Positions 7,871 to 17,370 of a DNA stretch of 46,902 bases are shown piece by piece. The notes under the pieces are model-generated. The model searched no databases, was not told where the DNA came from, and saw only the letters and a list, made by a program, of their open reading frames with translations. The position numbers and the translations under genes are program-made. The stretch comes from an uncultured Bacteroidota bacterium. GTDB lineage: Bacteria > Bacteroidota > Bacteroidia > Chitinophagales > Chitinophagaceae. The stretch lies in the NCBI GenBank assembly GCA_903904855.1, contig CAIVEH010000028.1, positions 1-46,902 of the forward strand. The letters run 5' to 3'. Positions within the stretch are counted from its first letter, which is position 1. Each line of letters begins with the position of its first letter.

Positions 7871-10800
7871 ATGGTCAGCGAACTTGAACAAACCGATCTT
7901 TGGAACGAACTTACATTAAAAACCTCTCCTTCACAGCTACTACAGGTTAAAAATCATGCTAAACGGGCGGCAGACCTCTTATTTTTAATCAGAGATACCT
8001 TTCCTACATATACTCTACATAATGAATTGCATGCACTGAATGTCATTGAGCTTATGGGTAAGTTACTTGGTGACAAAATAATAGAATTAAGTGGACTCGA
8101 ATGCACTTTTTTAATACTAAGTGCCTACTACCATGACATTGGAATGGTATTTTCTCCTGACGAGAAACAAAGTATAACAGAGGAAACAAATTTTAGGATT
8201 TTCATTCAAAAGTTCCCTAAAGCTCAATTGGATTTCATGGAATCCAACAATAATAATTGTATTTCCGACGATCTTGCCGAATGGTATTGCCGATGGATTC
8301 ATCCAGAACGCAGTGCAAAAATAATAAAATCAACTGATTCGTTTTTGTGGGATAACTATTATTTTGAGCATGAGTTGGCTGAAATATGTAGAAGTCACGG
8401 TGACAACATTGAACAGATAGTTAGAAGTAACAACTTGAATACAAATTTCCTGCAATCAGATACTGACTCTCTATTTTGTGCAATAATTCTTCGGCTAGCT
8501 GATATCCTTGATTTTGATAATAGCCGCGCGCCTGAAGAGGTTTATAAATATCTGGGGATCTCTAAAAGAAAAACTCCAAGAACTAAAATGAGTGATGTAG
8601 AATGGTTAAAGCATTTATGTTCTTCAGGTTTTATATTTGGCACCAAACATAGAATAGTCCCCTATGAAATTACATTTGTTGCAAGACCTGAAGAACCCGC
8701 AGTGGAGTATGATATTCGCGAGTTTATAAAAATAATTACTACTGAAATTGGCCAGTGTAGCCAAGCTTTAAAATCATGTTCTGACAAATGGAAGTCATTC
8801 ATGCTACCTGTAAAGATAAATACAAGTCAGATTATTAGTAATGGATATAGTTACGGCAATTATAAATTCGCATTAGATAAAAATAATATCCTAAATTTAT
8901 TGATGGGAGAGAATTTATATTCCGATCAATATGTATTTATTAGAGAACTGGCACAAAATGCTATAGACACAACACGGCATAGACAAATACATGAATTTGC
9001 ATCCGGCAATCTAAATTTTATACCTTCACCAATTAAATTCTCAACCTGGACTGATGAGGATGGCTATACCTGGATAAGAATTGATGACTATGGAATGGGA
9101 ATGGATGAAGATATTTTGACTAAATATTTTCTACAGATAGGAGTATCTTATTATCAGTCGGATGAATTCAAATTGCAGAAAAAAGATTGGGAAAGTAAGA
9201 GCTTGAATTTGAACCCTATAAGCAAATTTGGGATTGGAATCTTATCTTGTTTTATTGTAGCAAACAAAATTGAAATTTCCACCAGACGGTTTTGCAAGGA
9301 TATCTCCAATAACGCTATTAGAATGAGCATGTTTGGAATTAATGAATTTTTTGTTATTAAACAAGAACAAGAAAACCATAGCCCCACCCCAATGCCTAAT
9401 GAAAATAGAATACCTGAAAAATACAGAAGTCCTTCGGAATTTGGGACATCAATAGCAATTAGATTAAGCCCAAAAAAAGAAACAGCAGACTTTAATTTTG
9501 GAAAAATAATAAATAAATATATTAGTTGTTCACCAATTCCTATTTTATTTGAGGAACAGATTATCGGTGGAGATTATGAAAGAGTGATCAAAACTAAATG
9601 GGTTCCAAATCGAATTTTAAAATCAATTTCAGAAGAACAGCAGAAAGGCCTTGAAAAAACATTAAAAAGAAAATTTTCTGGTAGGATTAAGGTTGAGATA
9701 ACTCCAATTGACTTTACATCTATTTCACCAACTTCTGATTTTGCAGGTCAAGGTATTATTGTTAAACCCATTATTCCAATAGCTATCCCCAATTTAACTG
9801 AATTCCTTATGTTCCCATTCTATTATTGGGAAGGCGAGGTGAGAATATCTATTAGAACAGATCCAGATAAAAGGAAGGTTTATGCAACTATAGGATTCGA
9901 ATCCTCAAGATCATTATTTCTCGCAAAATTCTTCCCGAAATATGTTAAGGACCGGTTAAAAGAGAATAGCGCAAAAAGAGAACACTTCTTAGATATTGAA
10001 CTTGAAGAAATACCTTTTATAAATCGTCTTTCACATAATGGCATTTATATTCCATCATATAAAAACGGAAATGCTGAATATCCAAAATTAGGCAAATATA
10101 CTTGGTATCGCGATCATGCCACCACTGAAAATACTTTTTTTGATATTAGAGTGGATCAATATTACAACAAAATTGACTTATATTACTCAATTGCACTTAT
10201 GGATGACCTGCGCCCTGACTTATCCATAGCACGAGATTCAGTGAAAAATATTCCCATGAATATTTTGTCAATTGCAAATCTTATTGTTCCGCAAGCTATT
10301 GATGTAGTCAAATTTTATAATATTAATTTTTTAAATGTTGAATTATTCACATTGGGCGATTATTTAAATGACAAATATATAGGTATAGATAAAGCGTGGG
10401 GGGTGCATACTAAAATTCCAACTTCTGAAGGTGAATTATCTATAATTGATATTCGTCTAAAAGCCAAGAAAGGCAAGGATATTTTTTTAAATTATTATAT
10501 CACAATTAAAGAACCTAAAGCAAATAATAATTATAGTAGTTTTGTAACAAATGTCTCATACGTTTTAATACAGACTGGTTTAAAAATTAGATTAGAATAT
10601 CCAAAAATGAATATCAGAATTTTGGATGAAAATATTCCAATATTAAGTGATGCAATTAAAAAATTTCCGCCAATTTTTTTCTTGGAATATGATAACAAGT
10701 CCCATTTTAGAACAAATTACTTTCCACCAAATTCGGCTCATCCATTCTCTGTTTGGTTGATCGAGAATCATGATGCCTTACAGGACAATCATCCTGGTCT

Positions 10801-11008
10801 ATTGGGAAATATTAAACAAGCAATCTCCACTTTTATTGATGCTAAAGGTGATATTAGTTGCCAGGTAAATAAAATAGTAACTGAAGTAAATTCAATTCTA
10901 GACAGACTAAAACGTTTGAATTTTGCTGGAAAGCCTACTGGTGCAGTTTATCTTTCAGAAAGTTCATTTAATATATCAAAACAGAAGGAAAAAAGATGGT
11001 TTACCTAA
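7871..11008 (+). CDS. HD-domain plus Hsp90-like (GHKL) ATPase protein, 1045 aa
   Basis: The N-terminal ~220 residues form an HD phosphohydrolase-like domain: His50 and His54 (LHNELH), His88-Asp89 (YYHDIGM), further His near 143 (WIHPE) and 176 (SHGDN), and Asp near 211 (RLADILDFD). From about residue 340 comes a GHKL ATPase of the Hsp90/MutL class: N box RELAQNAID (Glu near 358, Asn near 362), DDYGMGMD near 405, and the glycine box SKFGIGILS near 451. The remaining ~550 residues resemble no domain I know beyond a middle-domain-like part. No signal peptide or membrane segment is visible. HD domains often hydrolyse (cyclic) nucleotides, and the nucleotide-linked role here is inference. The gene stands alone, is more AT-rich than its neighbours, and is flanked by repeats. 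Confidence 0.8.
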   Translation: MVSELEQTDLWNELTLKTSPSQLLQVKNHAKRAADLLFLIRDTFPTYTLHNELHALNVIELMGKLLGDKIIELSGLECTFLILSAYYHDIGMVFSPDEKQSITEETNFRIFIQKFPKAQLDFMESNNNNCISDDLAEWYCRWIHPERSAKIIKSTDSFLWDNYYFEHELAEICRSHGDNIEQIVRSNNLNTNFLQSDTDSLFCAIILRLADILDFDNSRAPEEVYKYLGISKRKTPRTKMSDVEWLKHLCSSGFIFGTKHRIVPYEITFVARPEEPAVEYDIREFIKIITTEIGQCSQALKSCSDKWKSFMLPVKINTSQIISNGYSYGNYKFALDKNNILNLLMGENLYSDQYVFIRELAQNAIDTTRHRQIHEFASGNLNFIPSPIKFSTWTDEDGYTWIRIDDYGMGMDEDILTKYFLQIGVSYYQSDEFKLQKKDWESKSLNLNPISKFGIGILSCFIVANKIEISTRRFCKDISNNAIRMSMFGINEFFVIKQEQENHSPTPMPNENRIPEKYRSPSEFGTSIAIRLSPKKETADFNFGKIINKYISCSPIPILFEEQIIGGDYERVIKTKWVPNRILKSISEEQQKGLEKTLKRKFSGRIKVEITPIDFTSISPTSDFAGQGIIVKPIIPIAIPNLTEFLMFPFYYWEGEVRISIRTDPDKRKVYATIGFESSRSLFLAKFFPKYVKDRLKENSAKREHFLDIELEEIPFINRLSHNGIYIPSYKNGNAEYPKLGKYTWYRDHATTENTFFDIRVDQYYNKIDLYYSIALMDDLRPDLSIARDSVKNIPMNILSIANLIVPQAIDVVKFYNINFLNVELFTLGDYLNDKYIGIDKAWGVHTKIPTSEGELSIIDIRLKAKKGKDIFLNYYITIKEPKANNNYSSFVTNVSYVLIQTGLKIRLEYPKMNIRILDENIPILSDAIKKFPPIFFLEYDNKSHFRTNYFPPNSAHPFSVWLIENHDALQDNHPGLLGNIKQAISTFIDAKGDISCQVNKIVTEVNSILDRLKRLNFAGKPTGAVYLSESSFNISKQKEKRWFT

Positions 11009-12574
11009 TTATTTCAAATCTGGTCAGAGTTTTCACCTTGTTGAAGTCTACTTCTCGTCTAAGCATTTTCGAGCTTAGGAGTACGATTATACAATCCCTG
11101 CTGGTCTGGATTTAAAATCCCGACTCAAATGGTTGCGGATTTGCAATCCGCATTATTCCACTGGCGACTTCCGCAGCCAAGACTAATAAATAGCCGCCCC
11201 CTATGCAATCTCAACAGTTTCCAACTGTTGTTTCCCGTTCCCGCAGTCTCCATCCCTCATCCCATAGCAGCACAAAACCAAAACCCAGCCTAATAGCTCC
11301 CATCGCGGCGAGTCCTGTGAAAAACATGGACTCCCCTGCTACATACTAATAACTCAACATCGCCAATAGTTCTGGAATCTCCCCAAGCTTTTTTCCGTAT
11401 GAAGTATTATATTGTGCCCGCACAAATACAGGCGGGCATATCCTGATTTGAAGGTTTTGCGGTCTTGCACTGTGATCTGCTGATTTTATGCGACATAATT
11501 GCGGCTTTGCGGCTTTGCGTGAGTCTTTTAATCCACATTTTTTAAGGCTCGCAGTTTAATATATTGAAGTTTATTACTTCCATATAATTGGCATTAAAAT
11601 AAATACTCCCATATATTTGGAAGTGTCGTTTAGGTTTCCTATTTTTATGCCGAAATTCACTCTAAAATATAAACTTATTAAACTATGTAAAAATTATTAT
11701 TCCATCCTGAGTGTATCGAAGGGCTTTTACCAGCTTAGGCACCAGAAACAGGAACATTCTCGATGATTTCGGCAGTTGAAAATTTAATATTTTTTTTATC
11801 GCAATATACTTGAATACATTGCTACATTTTTCACATTACTATATTTTTGCAATAACACCCTCTCATTCGGAAGTCTATCCCGATTTTTCATCGGGAAGGG
11901 CCGGGGTGAGGCCGTAGCCCGCACTGAGCTTGCCGAAGTGGGATATAATGGGATAAGATGAGATAATCGGAAATTATTTTATATCAGCCTCAGTAAAGGG
12001 TTTCAGCGTTTACCATTATCCCATTGCTATTTTTTAAGACAATAGGATAACCAAACAAAACGTATTTTCCGGGAAGTTTAAAACCCTGTCTATTTTCAAG
12101 ATTGAAGTAAAGCACCATGGGCCAGACAAACTGAAATAAGGTTCCTAAATTCCTAATCCCTATTTCATCCTGAGGAATCGAAGGACCCAATACCGCAAAA
12201 TTGAAGAGGCCTGTCCTACACAACCCATCAGTAAATACATAATTACACATCATAGAAAGAAATGGGACATTTTGCAACACAAACCCGTTGATTATCAACA
12301 ACAATGTGGGCTTTTTACTTTTCAAGTCAGTGGGAAATTTTAAAATACCAATTGCACACAAAATTGCACACTCCGAGCAGCATGTGCAATTTTTAAAAGC
12401 CAACTAATTGAAAATCAATAAAAATATGCGCAAAAATATTTTTGAAAACCGGTGTGCAATTTTAAATCCCAATTTTTACCGAAAATCCAGCGGTTAGGAT
12501 TATATATTTGTAAGAAGATTAAGATTGAGTTCAATGCAAATCTTCGAAGATAATATTTGCGATATTTAATTGGC
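11009..12574. other. Repeat-rich intergenic region, no confident gene
   Basis: This 1.6 kb holds many small inverted repeats: GGATTTAAAATCC (11108-11120), GCGGATTTGCAATCCGC (11135-11151), CAACAGTT/AACTGTTG (11212-11230), GAGTCC/GGACTC (11310-11333), TGCCCGC/GCGGGCA (11415-11438) and TCCCGAT/ATCGGGA (11878-11896). It also has copies of the dispersed 'ctgagcttgccgaag' repeat (about 11923-11938) and 'cctgaggaatcgaaggac' (about 12168-12185). A 137-codon open frame on the minus strand (11990-12403) runs through one of these repeats and looks non-coding. Confidence 0.6.
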
Positions 12575-12728
12575 TGCTCCGATAGGAGCTACCGCTTTGT
12601 AGATATTAAATAAAATTTGGGCCTTGCTCCATAGGAGCTAACCAAATGTGCGGGAAGGGGTTAGCTCCTATGGAGCAAAATACATAATTAATAAATTTTG
12701 CTACAAAGCGGTAGCTCCTAACGGAGCA
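12575..12728. repeat. Nested inverted repeat (REP/MITE-like element)
   Basis: Outer arms 12575-12602 and 12701-12728 pair over 28 bases with a single mismatch. Inner arms 12624-12643 and 12659-12678 pair perfectly over 20 bases around a 15-base loop. Each arm also contains its own small palindrome of the form GCTCC-nnn-GGAGC. The element ends 74 bases before the DUF3885 gene. Such structures are typical of REP or MITE-like elements moved in trans, for example by REP-associated tyrosine transposases, but no transposase gene is in this window. Confidence 0.85.
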
Positions 12729-12802
12729 AATGAAAATATATAAATACGAAGACATTAAATATGCCCATTAAGCTTTAATATTCAAACATCTAAAAAATTA
12801 AA

Positions 12803-13378
12803 ATGACAGCTCAGGAATTCAATCAATATTGGGAATTAACCTATCCGGAAACAATTCCGGTATCGCATTATTTTAAGCATGATTATACCGAGCGATGGCT
12901 AAGGATTCATAGCCTGCCACTAGCCAAACGCGGCCCGGGCAACAATAAAGAATGGAAAATTTTGCTGGACAGGCAGAATACTTTGATAACGGACTTGATT
13001 GGAGAAAATGGCACATTTTACCTGGTACTTAATGAATATTGCCACGAAGAGCAAACCGGGCCTATGGAAAAAGAGGAAGCCTATGAAAAATACCAGTTTA
13101 CTCCCCTTGGCCGAAATGACCAGGAACCTGATGAGGAAGAAGGGTTTGTGTATAAACAGGAATTCAGTGAGCAAAAATGGGCCAGTGGCCGCTTCAACGA
13201 TATACTAAAAGACATTGCAGAGGATAACTCAAGGGCATTTTTTATGAGCATCGCAGGTGAATGTATCATAGCTCCGTATGATGGCGGGATGGATATAATA
13301 GTAAAAGACACAGACACCAGAGACAGGCTAAAATACAAGTATAAAGCCTGGCTGTCTGAAAGAGGAGATGGGCTGTAA
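12803..13378 (+). CDS. DUF3885 domain-containing protein
   Basis: The 191-residue product matches my memory of the DUF3885 family. It has an N-terminal RWLRIHSLPLAKRGP segment, then LLDRQNTLITDLIG, and a C-terminal block IIAPYDGGMDIIVKD ending in YKAWLSERGDGL. These conserved aromatic and acidic positions are intact. No signal peptide or membrane segment is seen, so it is probably cytoplasmic. The function of DUF3885 is unknown; members are scattered and often sit in accessory regions or with toxin immunity genes. Here it stands alone next to the nested inverted repeat. Confidence 0.75.
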   Translation: MTAQEFNQYWELTYPETIPVSHYFKHDYTERWLRIHSLPLAKRGPGNNKEWKILLDRQNTLITDLIGENGTFYLVLNEYCHEEQTGPMEKEEAYEKYQFTPLGRNDQEPDEEEGFVYKQEFSEQKWASGRFNDILKDIAEDNSRAFFMSIAGECIIAPYDGGMDIIVKDTDTRDRLKYKYKAWLSERGDGL

Positions 13379-13683
13379 ATAAATTAGTGATTATAACGAT
13401 TTTCCATACATAGCAGATTATACATTTAGAGTAAATGGCCATTATGTTTTCTATGGAACCATTATAATTACTATCGTTGAAAAAGCAGTAGTCCTACCAT
13501 ATGGGAAGTAAAATTAGTGAGCAATTCTTTGAAGAAAAACCGAAAAATGACAAGACATGGCGTTATCGGAGATAGAATGCAACTAATTTTAAAATACTAA
13601 GATAATTTGTTCATGCAAGATTCATTTTCTAAATTTATACAATACTAAATGAGTAATACCGTTTTATTACCAAATGAAATATA
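13379..13683. other. Intergenic region with a possible gene remnant
   Basis: From 13383 a 41-codon frame without any start codon reads ...YIADYTFRVNGHYVF... and stops at a TAA following VVLPYGK. From the overlapping ATG at 13501 a second frame reads MGSKISEQFFEEKPKNDKT and stops at 13573-13575. Removing one G from the GGG at 13503-13505 would join them, so this may be the tail of a small broken gene. The evidence is weak and the product is unrecognised. Confidence 0.3.
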
Positions 13684-15030
13684 ATGAAACCAAACCTTTA
13701 TTTATCGCTTAGTGTCTTGATCTTTTTAATTGCAGGTGGAGGTATATCATTTGCTCAGGCGCCACCCATTTTATGGCAACGCTGTTATGGCGGCGACAGT
13801 ACTGACCATATTAATTGCGTAAAACAAACTCCCGATGGTGGATATATTGCCACCGGCTCAACCCGGTCTGCTAACGGAGATCTTGAATCTAATGGTGGAG
13901 TTAAAGGATTGTGGGTGCTGAAACTTGATCCCTGGGGTAATATTCAATGGGAAAGAACCTATAGTGACACTATTATAAGCGGATATTATATAGAACCTAC
14001 CATGGAAGGTGGATACATACTTACCACAAATAAGCAAACCATAAAGTTGCACAATGATGGCAGTGTTGCCTGGATTTATAATTTATATGCCTCAACAGCC
14101 CACCAGACAAGCGACAGCGGTTATATCATTTGTTCTCCTTCGGTATTGATTAAGTTGAATCCAGATGGTAGTATAGCCTGGCAACAAGGGTTTTATCCAA
14201 GCATAGTGGATGCATGTGCGTCTTATTCAGGTGGGTATATGGTTTCCGGTTGTTCAGAAGACACATATGTCATGCCTGAAGTTTATAAAACGAATGATAC
14301 CGGTGGTACCATATCATTTGAAAATTTTGATTATACGCATGGTTCTGGTTTGGAAATATGCAGAACAAATGATAATAATACTTTTATCTGGAGTTATGTT
14401 AGTAACAACACAATTGAAATTGCGAAAATAGATAATAATTGTAATCTTGCATGGAAAGTAAAATTGTTATCATTGATTAATTATTCTGGTTATTTTGGTA
14501 TCGCGGCAACGCTTGAAAATGGCGCTTTGGCAATCCATAGTGATTCGGGTAATGTACCACATATCTCGGTTACGAAATATGATATTATGGGAAAGCCCGA
14601 TTGGAATAAAAAATTAGGTGGTTCAAAAGCTGATTATGGCATTTCATGTTTCCAGGCTGCAAATGGCAATTATTTAGCTGCTGGCTATACCTATTCCAAT
14701 GATGGCGATGTAATTGGCAACCATGGAGATGCCGATGGCTGGATTGTGGTGTTTGGCACTAATGTCGGGGTCAAGGCTATCACCAATCTTCCTCAGGAGG
14801 TGCAGGTTTACCCAATACCTGCCAAAGACCAGCTTTACGTTGATTTGCCTCCGGGTTTAGATAATTCTACTATAAAATTGGCGGATGTCATGGGGAAAAC
14901 ATTGCTTGTAAAAGAGGAAATAAATGGACTTTTACGAATAGTATATTTGGGAGTCTTGCCTGCTGGCGAATACCTTCTTCAGATTGAAAATAATGGTTCG
15001 GTTTTCAGTAAAAAGATTGTGCACTACTGA
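13684..15030 (+). CDS. Secreted T9SS-sorted protein with repeated beta-type motifs
   Basis: The 448-residue product starts with a signal peptide (LSVLIFLIAGGGISFAQA) and ends with a type A T9SS sorting domain (VQVYPIPAKDQLYV ... GEYLLQI ... FSKKIVHY), so it should cross the outer membrane by the type IX system. Between them are repeated units of the kind TPDGGYIATGSTRSANGD, LNPDGSIAWQQ and ANGNYLAAGYTYSNDGD, the pattern of secreted propeller-like proteins common in Bacteroidetes. No catalytic motif is visible. The gene has no evident operon partner. Confidence 0.85.
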   Translation: MKPNLYLSLSVLIFLIAGGGISFAQAPPILWQRCYGGDSTDHINCVKQTPDGGYIATGSTRSANGDLESNGGVKGLWVLKLDPWGNIQWERTYSDTIISGYYIEPTMEGGYILTTNKQTIKLHNDGSVAWIYNLYASTAHQTSDSGYIICSPSVLIKLNPDGSIAWQQGFYPSIVDACASYSGGYMVSGCSEDTYVMPEVYKTNDTGGTISFENFDYTHGSGLEICRTNDNNTFIWSYVSNNTIEIAKIDNNCNLAWKVKLLSLINYSGYFGIAATLENGALAIHSDSGNVPHISVTKYDIMGKPDWNKKLGGSKADYGISCFQAANGNYLAAGYTYSNDGDVIGNHGDADGWIVVFGTNVGVKAITNLPQEVQVYPIPAKDQLYVDLPPGLDNSTIKLADVMGKTLLVKEEINGLLRIVYLGVLPAGEYLLQIENNGSVFSKKIVHY

Positions 15031-15109
15031 TGGATTTATTTATCAAATTTAGAGAATAACTTTTCCCGATATTTGCTGAATAAACCGTTTATTTACACAA
15101 ACAATTTTC

Positions 15110-16885
15110 ATGAAGCAATACCTATTAGTTGTTGCACTGGCAGCACTGTTTATATCTTGTAAAAACAATAATCCTTCATCTAATAATGCGGCAGAAAATG
15201 CACAACTAGCCAAAGTTATGGCGAACTATTGGGAGGAACGGATGCAGCTTTTCCCAATGGAGGCAACAGGCTATGGCGATAACAGGTATAACGACAAACT
15301 GACGATTACTATAGCTGAAAGCTTCAGGGATAGCCTGGGGCGGTTTTATAAGAAATACCTGGATGCCGTGGGCAAGGTAGATAGCACTGGCCTCAATAGT
15401 AACGACCTGGTAAGCTACCGGCTGATGAAGTATGAAATGCAGATGGGCATTGAAGGGCTCAAATACCCTACTCATTATATGCCCATCAATCAGTTCTGGG
15501 CGTTTACACTCGACCTGCCGCAAATGGGTTCAGGGTCGGGCAACCAGCCGTTTAAAACGGTGCAGGATTATGACAACTGGCTTAAACGCCTTTCAGTTTT
15601 TCCGCAATGGGTTGATACTGCCATATTTAATATGCGCAAGGGGATTTCGACAGGATGGGTATTGCCCCGCGCACTTACTGTGAAAATATTGCCGCAACTG
15701 AAGGCTGTAATTGTTACCAATGATACTGCAAGTATTTTTTATGGGCCAATTAAGACGATGCCGGATAGTTTTTCTGCGAAGAATAAGGCCAGGCTTGTGC
15801 TGGCATACAGGAGGGCGATTGACAGTATTGTGAATCCACAGTACGCTAAACTAAATGAGTTCTTTGAAAAAGAGTATCTGCCTAAGTCCGGTACAGGCAG
15901 CGGTATCAGTAGCCTGCCAGGTGGAAATGATTTGTATAAATACTTAATCAAATACTGGACCACAACCGATATGAGCCCGGACAGCATCTATAATACCGGC
16001 CTGCGTGAGGTGGCAAGGATAGAAAGTGAAATGAACAAAGTAAAGGATCAGGTAGGCTTTAAAGGCGATATGCAGGCATTTTTTAAGTATCTGGCTAGCG
16101 ATGCAAAATTTTGTCCGTTTACAACCGAGAAGCAGGTTCTGGACAGTTTCTGGGGTATCAAACGGATGGAAGACCCGCAGCTCAAAAAGCTGTTTAATGA
16201 TACACCTAAGACCAAATTTACCATCAGGCAAACGGAGGCCTTCAGGGCAGCATCGGCAAGTGCAGAATATAACCAGGGATCGGAAGATGGTACACGGCCC
16301 GGCATATTTTATGTGCCAATACTGGATGCCAAAAAGTTTAATGCTACCGGCATGACTACCCTATTCCTTCATGAGGCAATTCCGGGGCACCATTACCAGA
16401 TATCACTGACTCAGGAGAACAAAGCGCTGCCTAAATTCAGACGGTTTCTGTGGTATGGCGCTTATGGCGAAGGTTGGGCCCACTATTGCGAAACGCTTGG
16501 CAAGGACCTGGGCGTATATAACGACCCATATCAATACTTCGGGCACCTGAGTGATGGTATACACCGTGCCATAAGGCTTGTAGTGGATATCGGTATACAC
16601 TACAAAGGCATGAGCCGCGAAGATGCCATAAAGTATATGATGGCGCATGAACTAATTAGCGAACCCGACGCTACGGCTGAAATAGAGCGCTATATGGCCA
16701 TACCCGGCCAGGCGCTAAGCTATAAGATCGGGCAGATGGCCATAAGTGCTGAAAGGAAGCATTATAAAGAGACCATGGGCGCAAATTTCAACATCGCTGA
16801 TTTTCATAACCAGGTGCTGAGAAATGGCTGTGTGCCACTGAATGTGCTTCATGAGCAAATGGCCGACTGGGGAGGCAAGAGATGA
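15110..16885 (+). CDS. DUF885-family metallopeptidase-like lipoprotein
   Basis: The 591-residue product has a lipoprotein signal (LAALFISC, Cys17) and a DUF885 domain covering most of its length. The metal-binding signature HEAIPGHH (about residue 420) is followed by GEGWAHYCE, which supplies a further glutamate, as in zinc peptidases of the gluzincin type. Members are thought to be peptidases; the substrate here is unknown. The layout with Cys-anchored N-terminus suggests an envelope location. It lies 79 bases after the T9SS protein. The stop codon is directly followed by a microsatellite-like repeat. Confidence 0.85.
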   Translation: MKQYLLVVALAALFISCKNNNPSSNNAAENAQLAKVMANYWEERMQLFPMEATGYGDNRYNDKLTITIAESFRDSLGRFYKKYLDAVGKVDSTGLNSNDLVSYRLMKYEMQMGIEGLKYPTHYMPINQFWAFTLDLPQMGSGSGNQPFKTVQDYDNWLKRLSVFPQWVDTAIFNMRKGISTGWVLPRALTVKILPQLKAVIVTNDTASIFYGPIKTMPDSFSAKNKARLVLAYRRAIDSIVNPQYAKLNEFFEKEYLPKSGTGSGISSLPGGNDLYKYLIKYWTTTDMSPDSIYNTGLREVARIESEMNKVKDQVGFKGDMQAFFKYLASDAKFCPFTTEKQVLDSFWGIKRMEDPQLKKLFNDTPKTKFTIRQTEAFRAASASAEYNQGSEDGTRPGIFYVPILDAKKFNATGMTTLFLHEAIPGHHYQISLTQENKALPKFRRFLWYGAYGEGWAHYCETLGKDLGVYNDPYQYFGHLSDGIHRAIRLVVDIGIHYKGMSREDAIKYMMAHELISEPDATAEIERYMAIPGQALSYKIGQMAISAERKHYKETMGANFNIADFHNQVLRNGCVPLNVLHEQMADWGGKR

Positions 16886-16956
16886 GGTGATAGGTGGTAA
16901 GAGATAGGTGAAAGGTGATAAGAGATAGGTGATAGGTGATAAGAGATAGGTGATTG
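16885..16956. repeat. Short degenerate tandem repeat (gataggtgataagag units)
   Basis: About five degenerate copies of a 14-15-base unit built from 'gataggtgataaga' begin at the last base of the DUF885 stop codon. Such purine-rich direct repeats can slip during replication. No open frame uses them. Confidence 0.7.
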
Positions 16957-17370
16957 GTTACTATAATCAGTCAGGTCGTCTACTTTGTTCTACCTTGCTA
17001 TCTATGTGAGGGCAAAATCAACATTAACTAATTTCGGAGCCGGTATTGTTGATATTGGAGTCATTACCATCAATGTATATTCATTTACTACTATCAATCA
17101 GGAAAAAAAATTAAACCGTAAAACCAGTTTCAAAATTAGCCTTCAATAATTAGAGCGTTGGAAAAACCAGCGCAAATACATTTAATTATGAAATTGAGGA
17201 TTGGTAATGGAATTTATAGTTTAATTTTAGCCTTTAATTGCATTAATAAAAATAAAACGAATAACACCATATAGAATTCCCGATATTGAGATAATGGACT
17301 AAGCTAAAATGCATAGTTCACCTTCCGGGTTTCATGGGTGCGGTTCGATGGTGGTTTTTAATGTTTTTCT
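16957..17370. other. Intergenic region, nothing recognised
   Basis: AT-rich sequence with stops in all frames. I see no gene, terminator or RNA. It should contain the promoter of the adaptor gene at 17371, but no clear -33/-7 pair could be picked. Confidence 0.4.

Noticed and set aside
11990-12403. 137-codon open frame on the minus strand
   Set aside because: It runs through a dispersed 'cctgaggaatcgaaggac' repeat, has an odd Cys-rich start and no recognisable motif, and lies in a region dense with repeats. I treat it as non-coding.
16885-16956. Purine-rich tandem repeat considered as a CRISPR array
   Set aside because: The units are 14-15 bases, degenerate and contiguous, without spacers; it is a simple tandem repeat.
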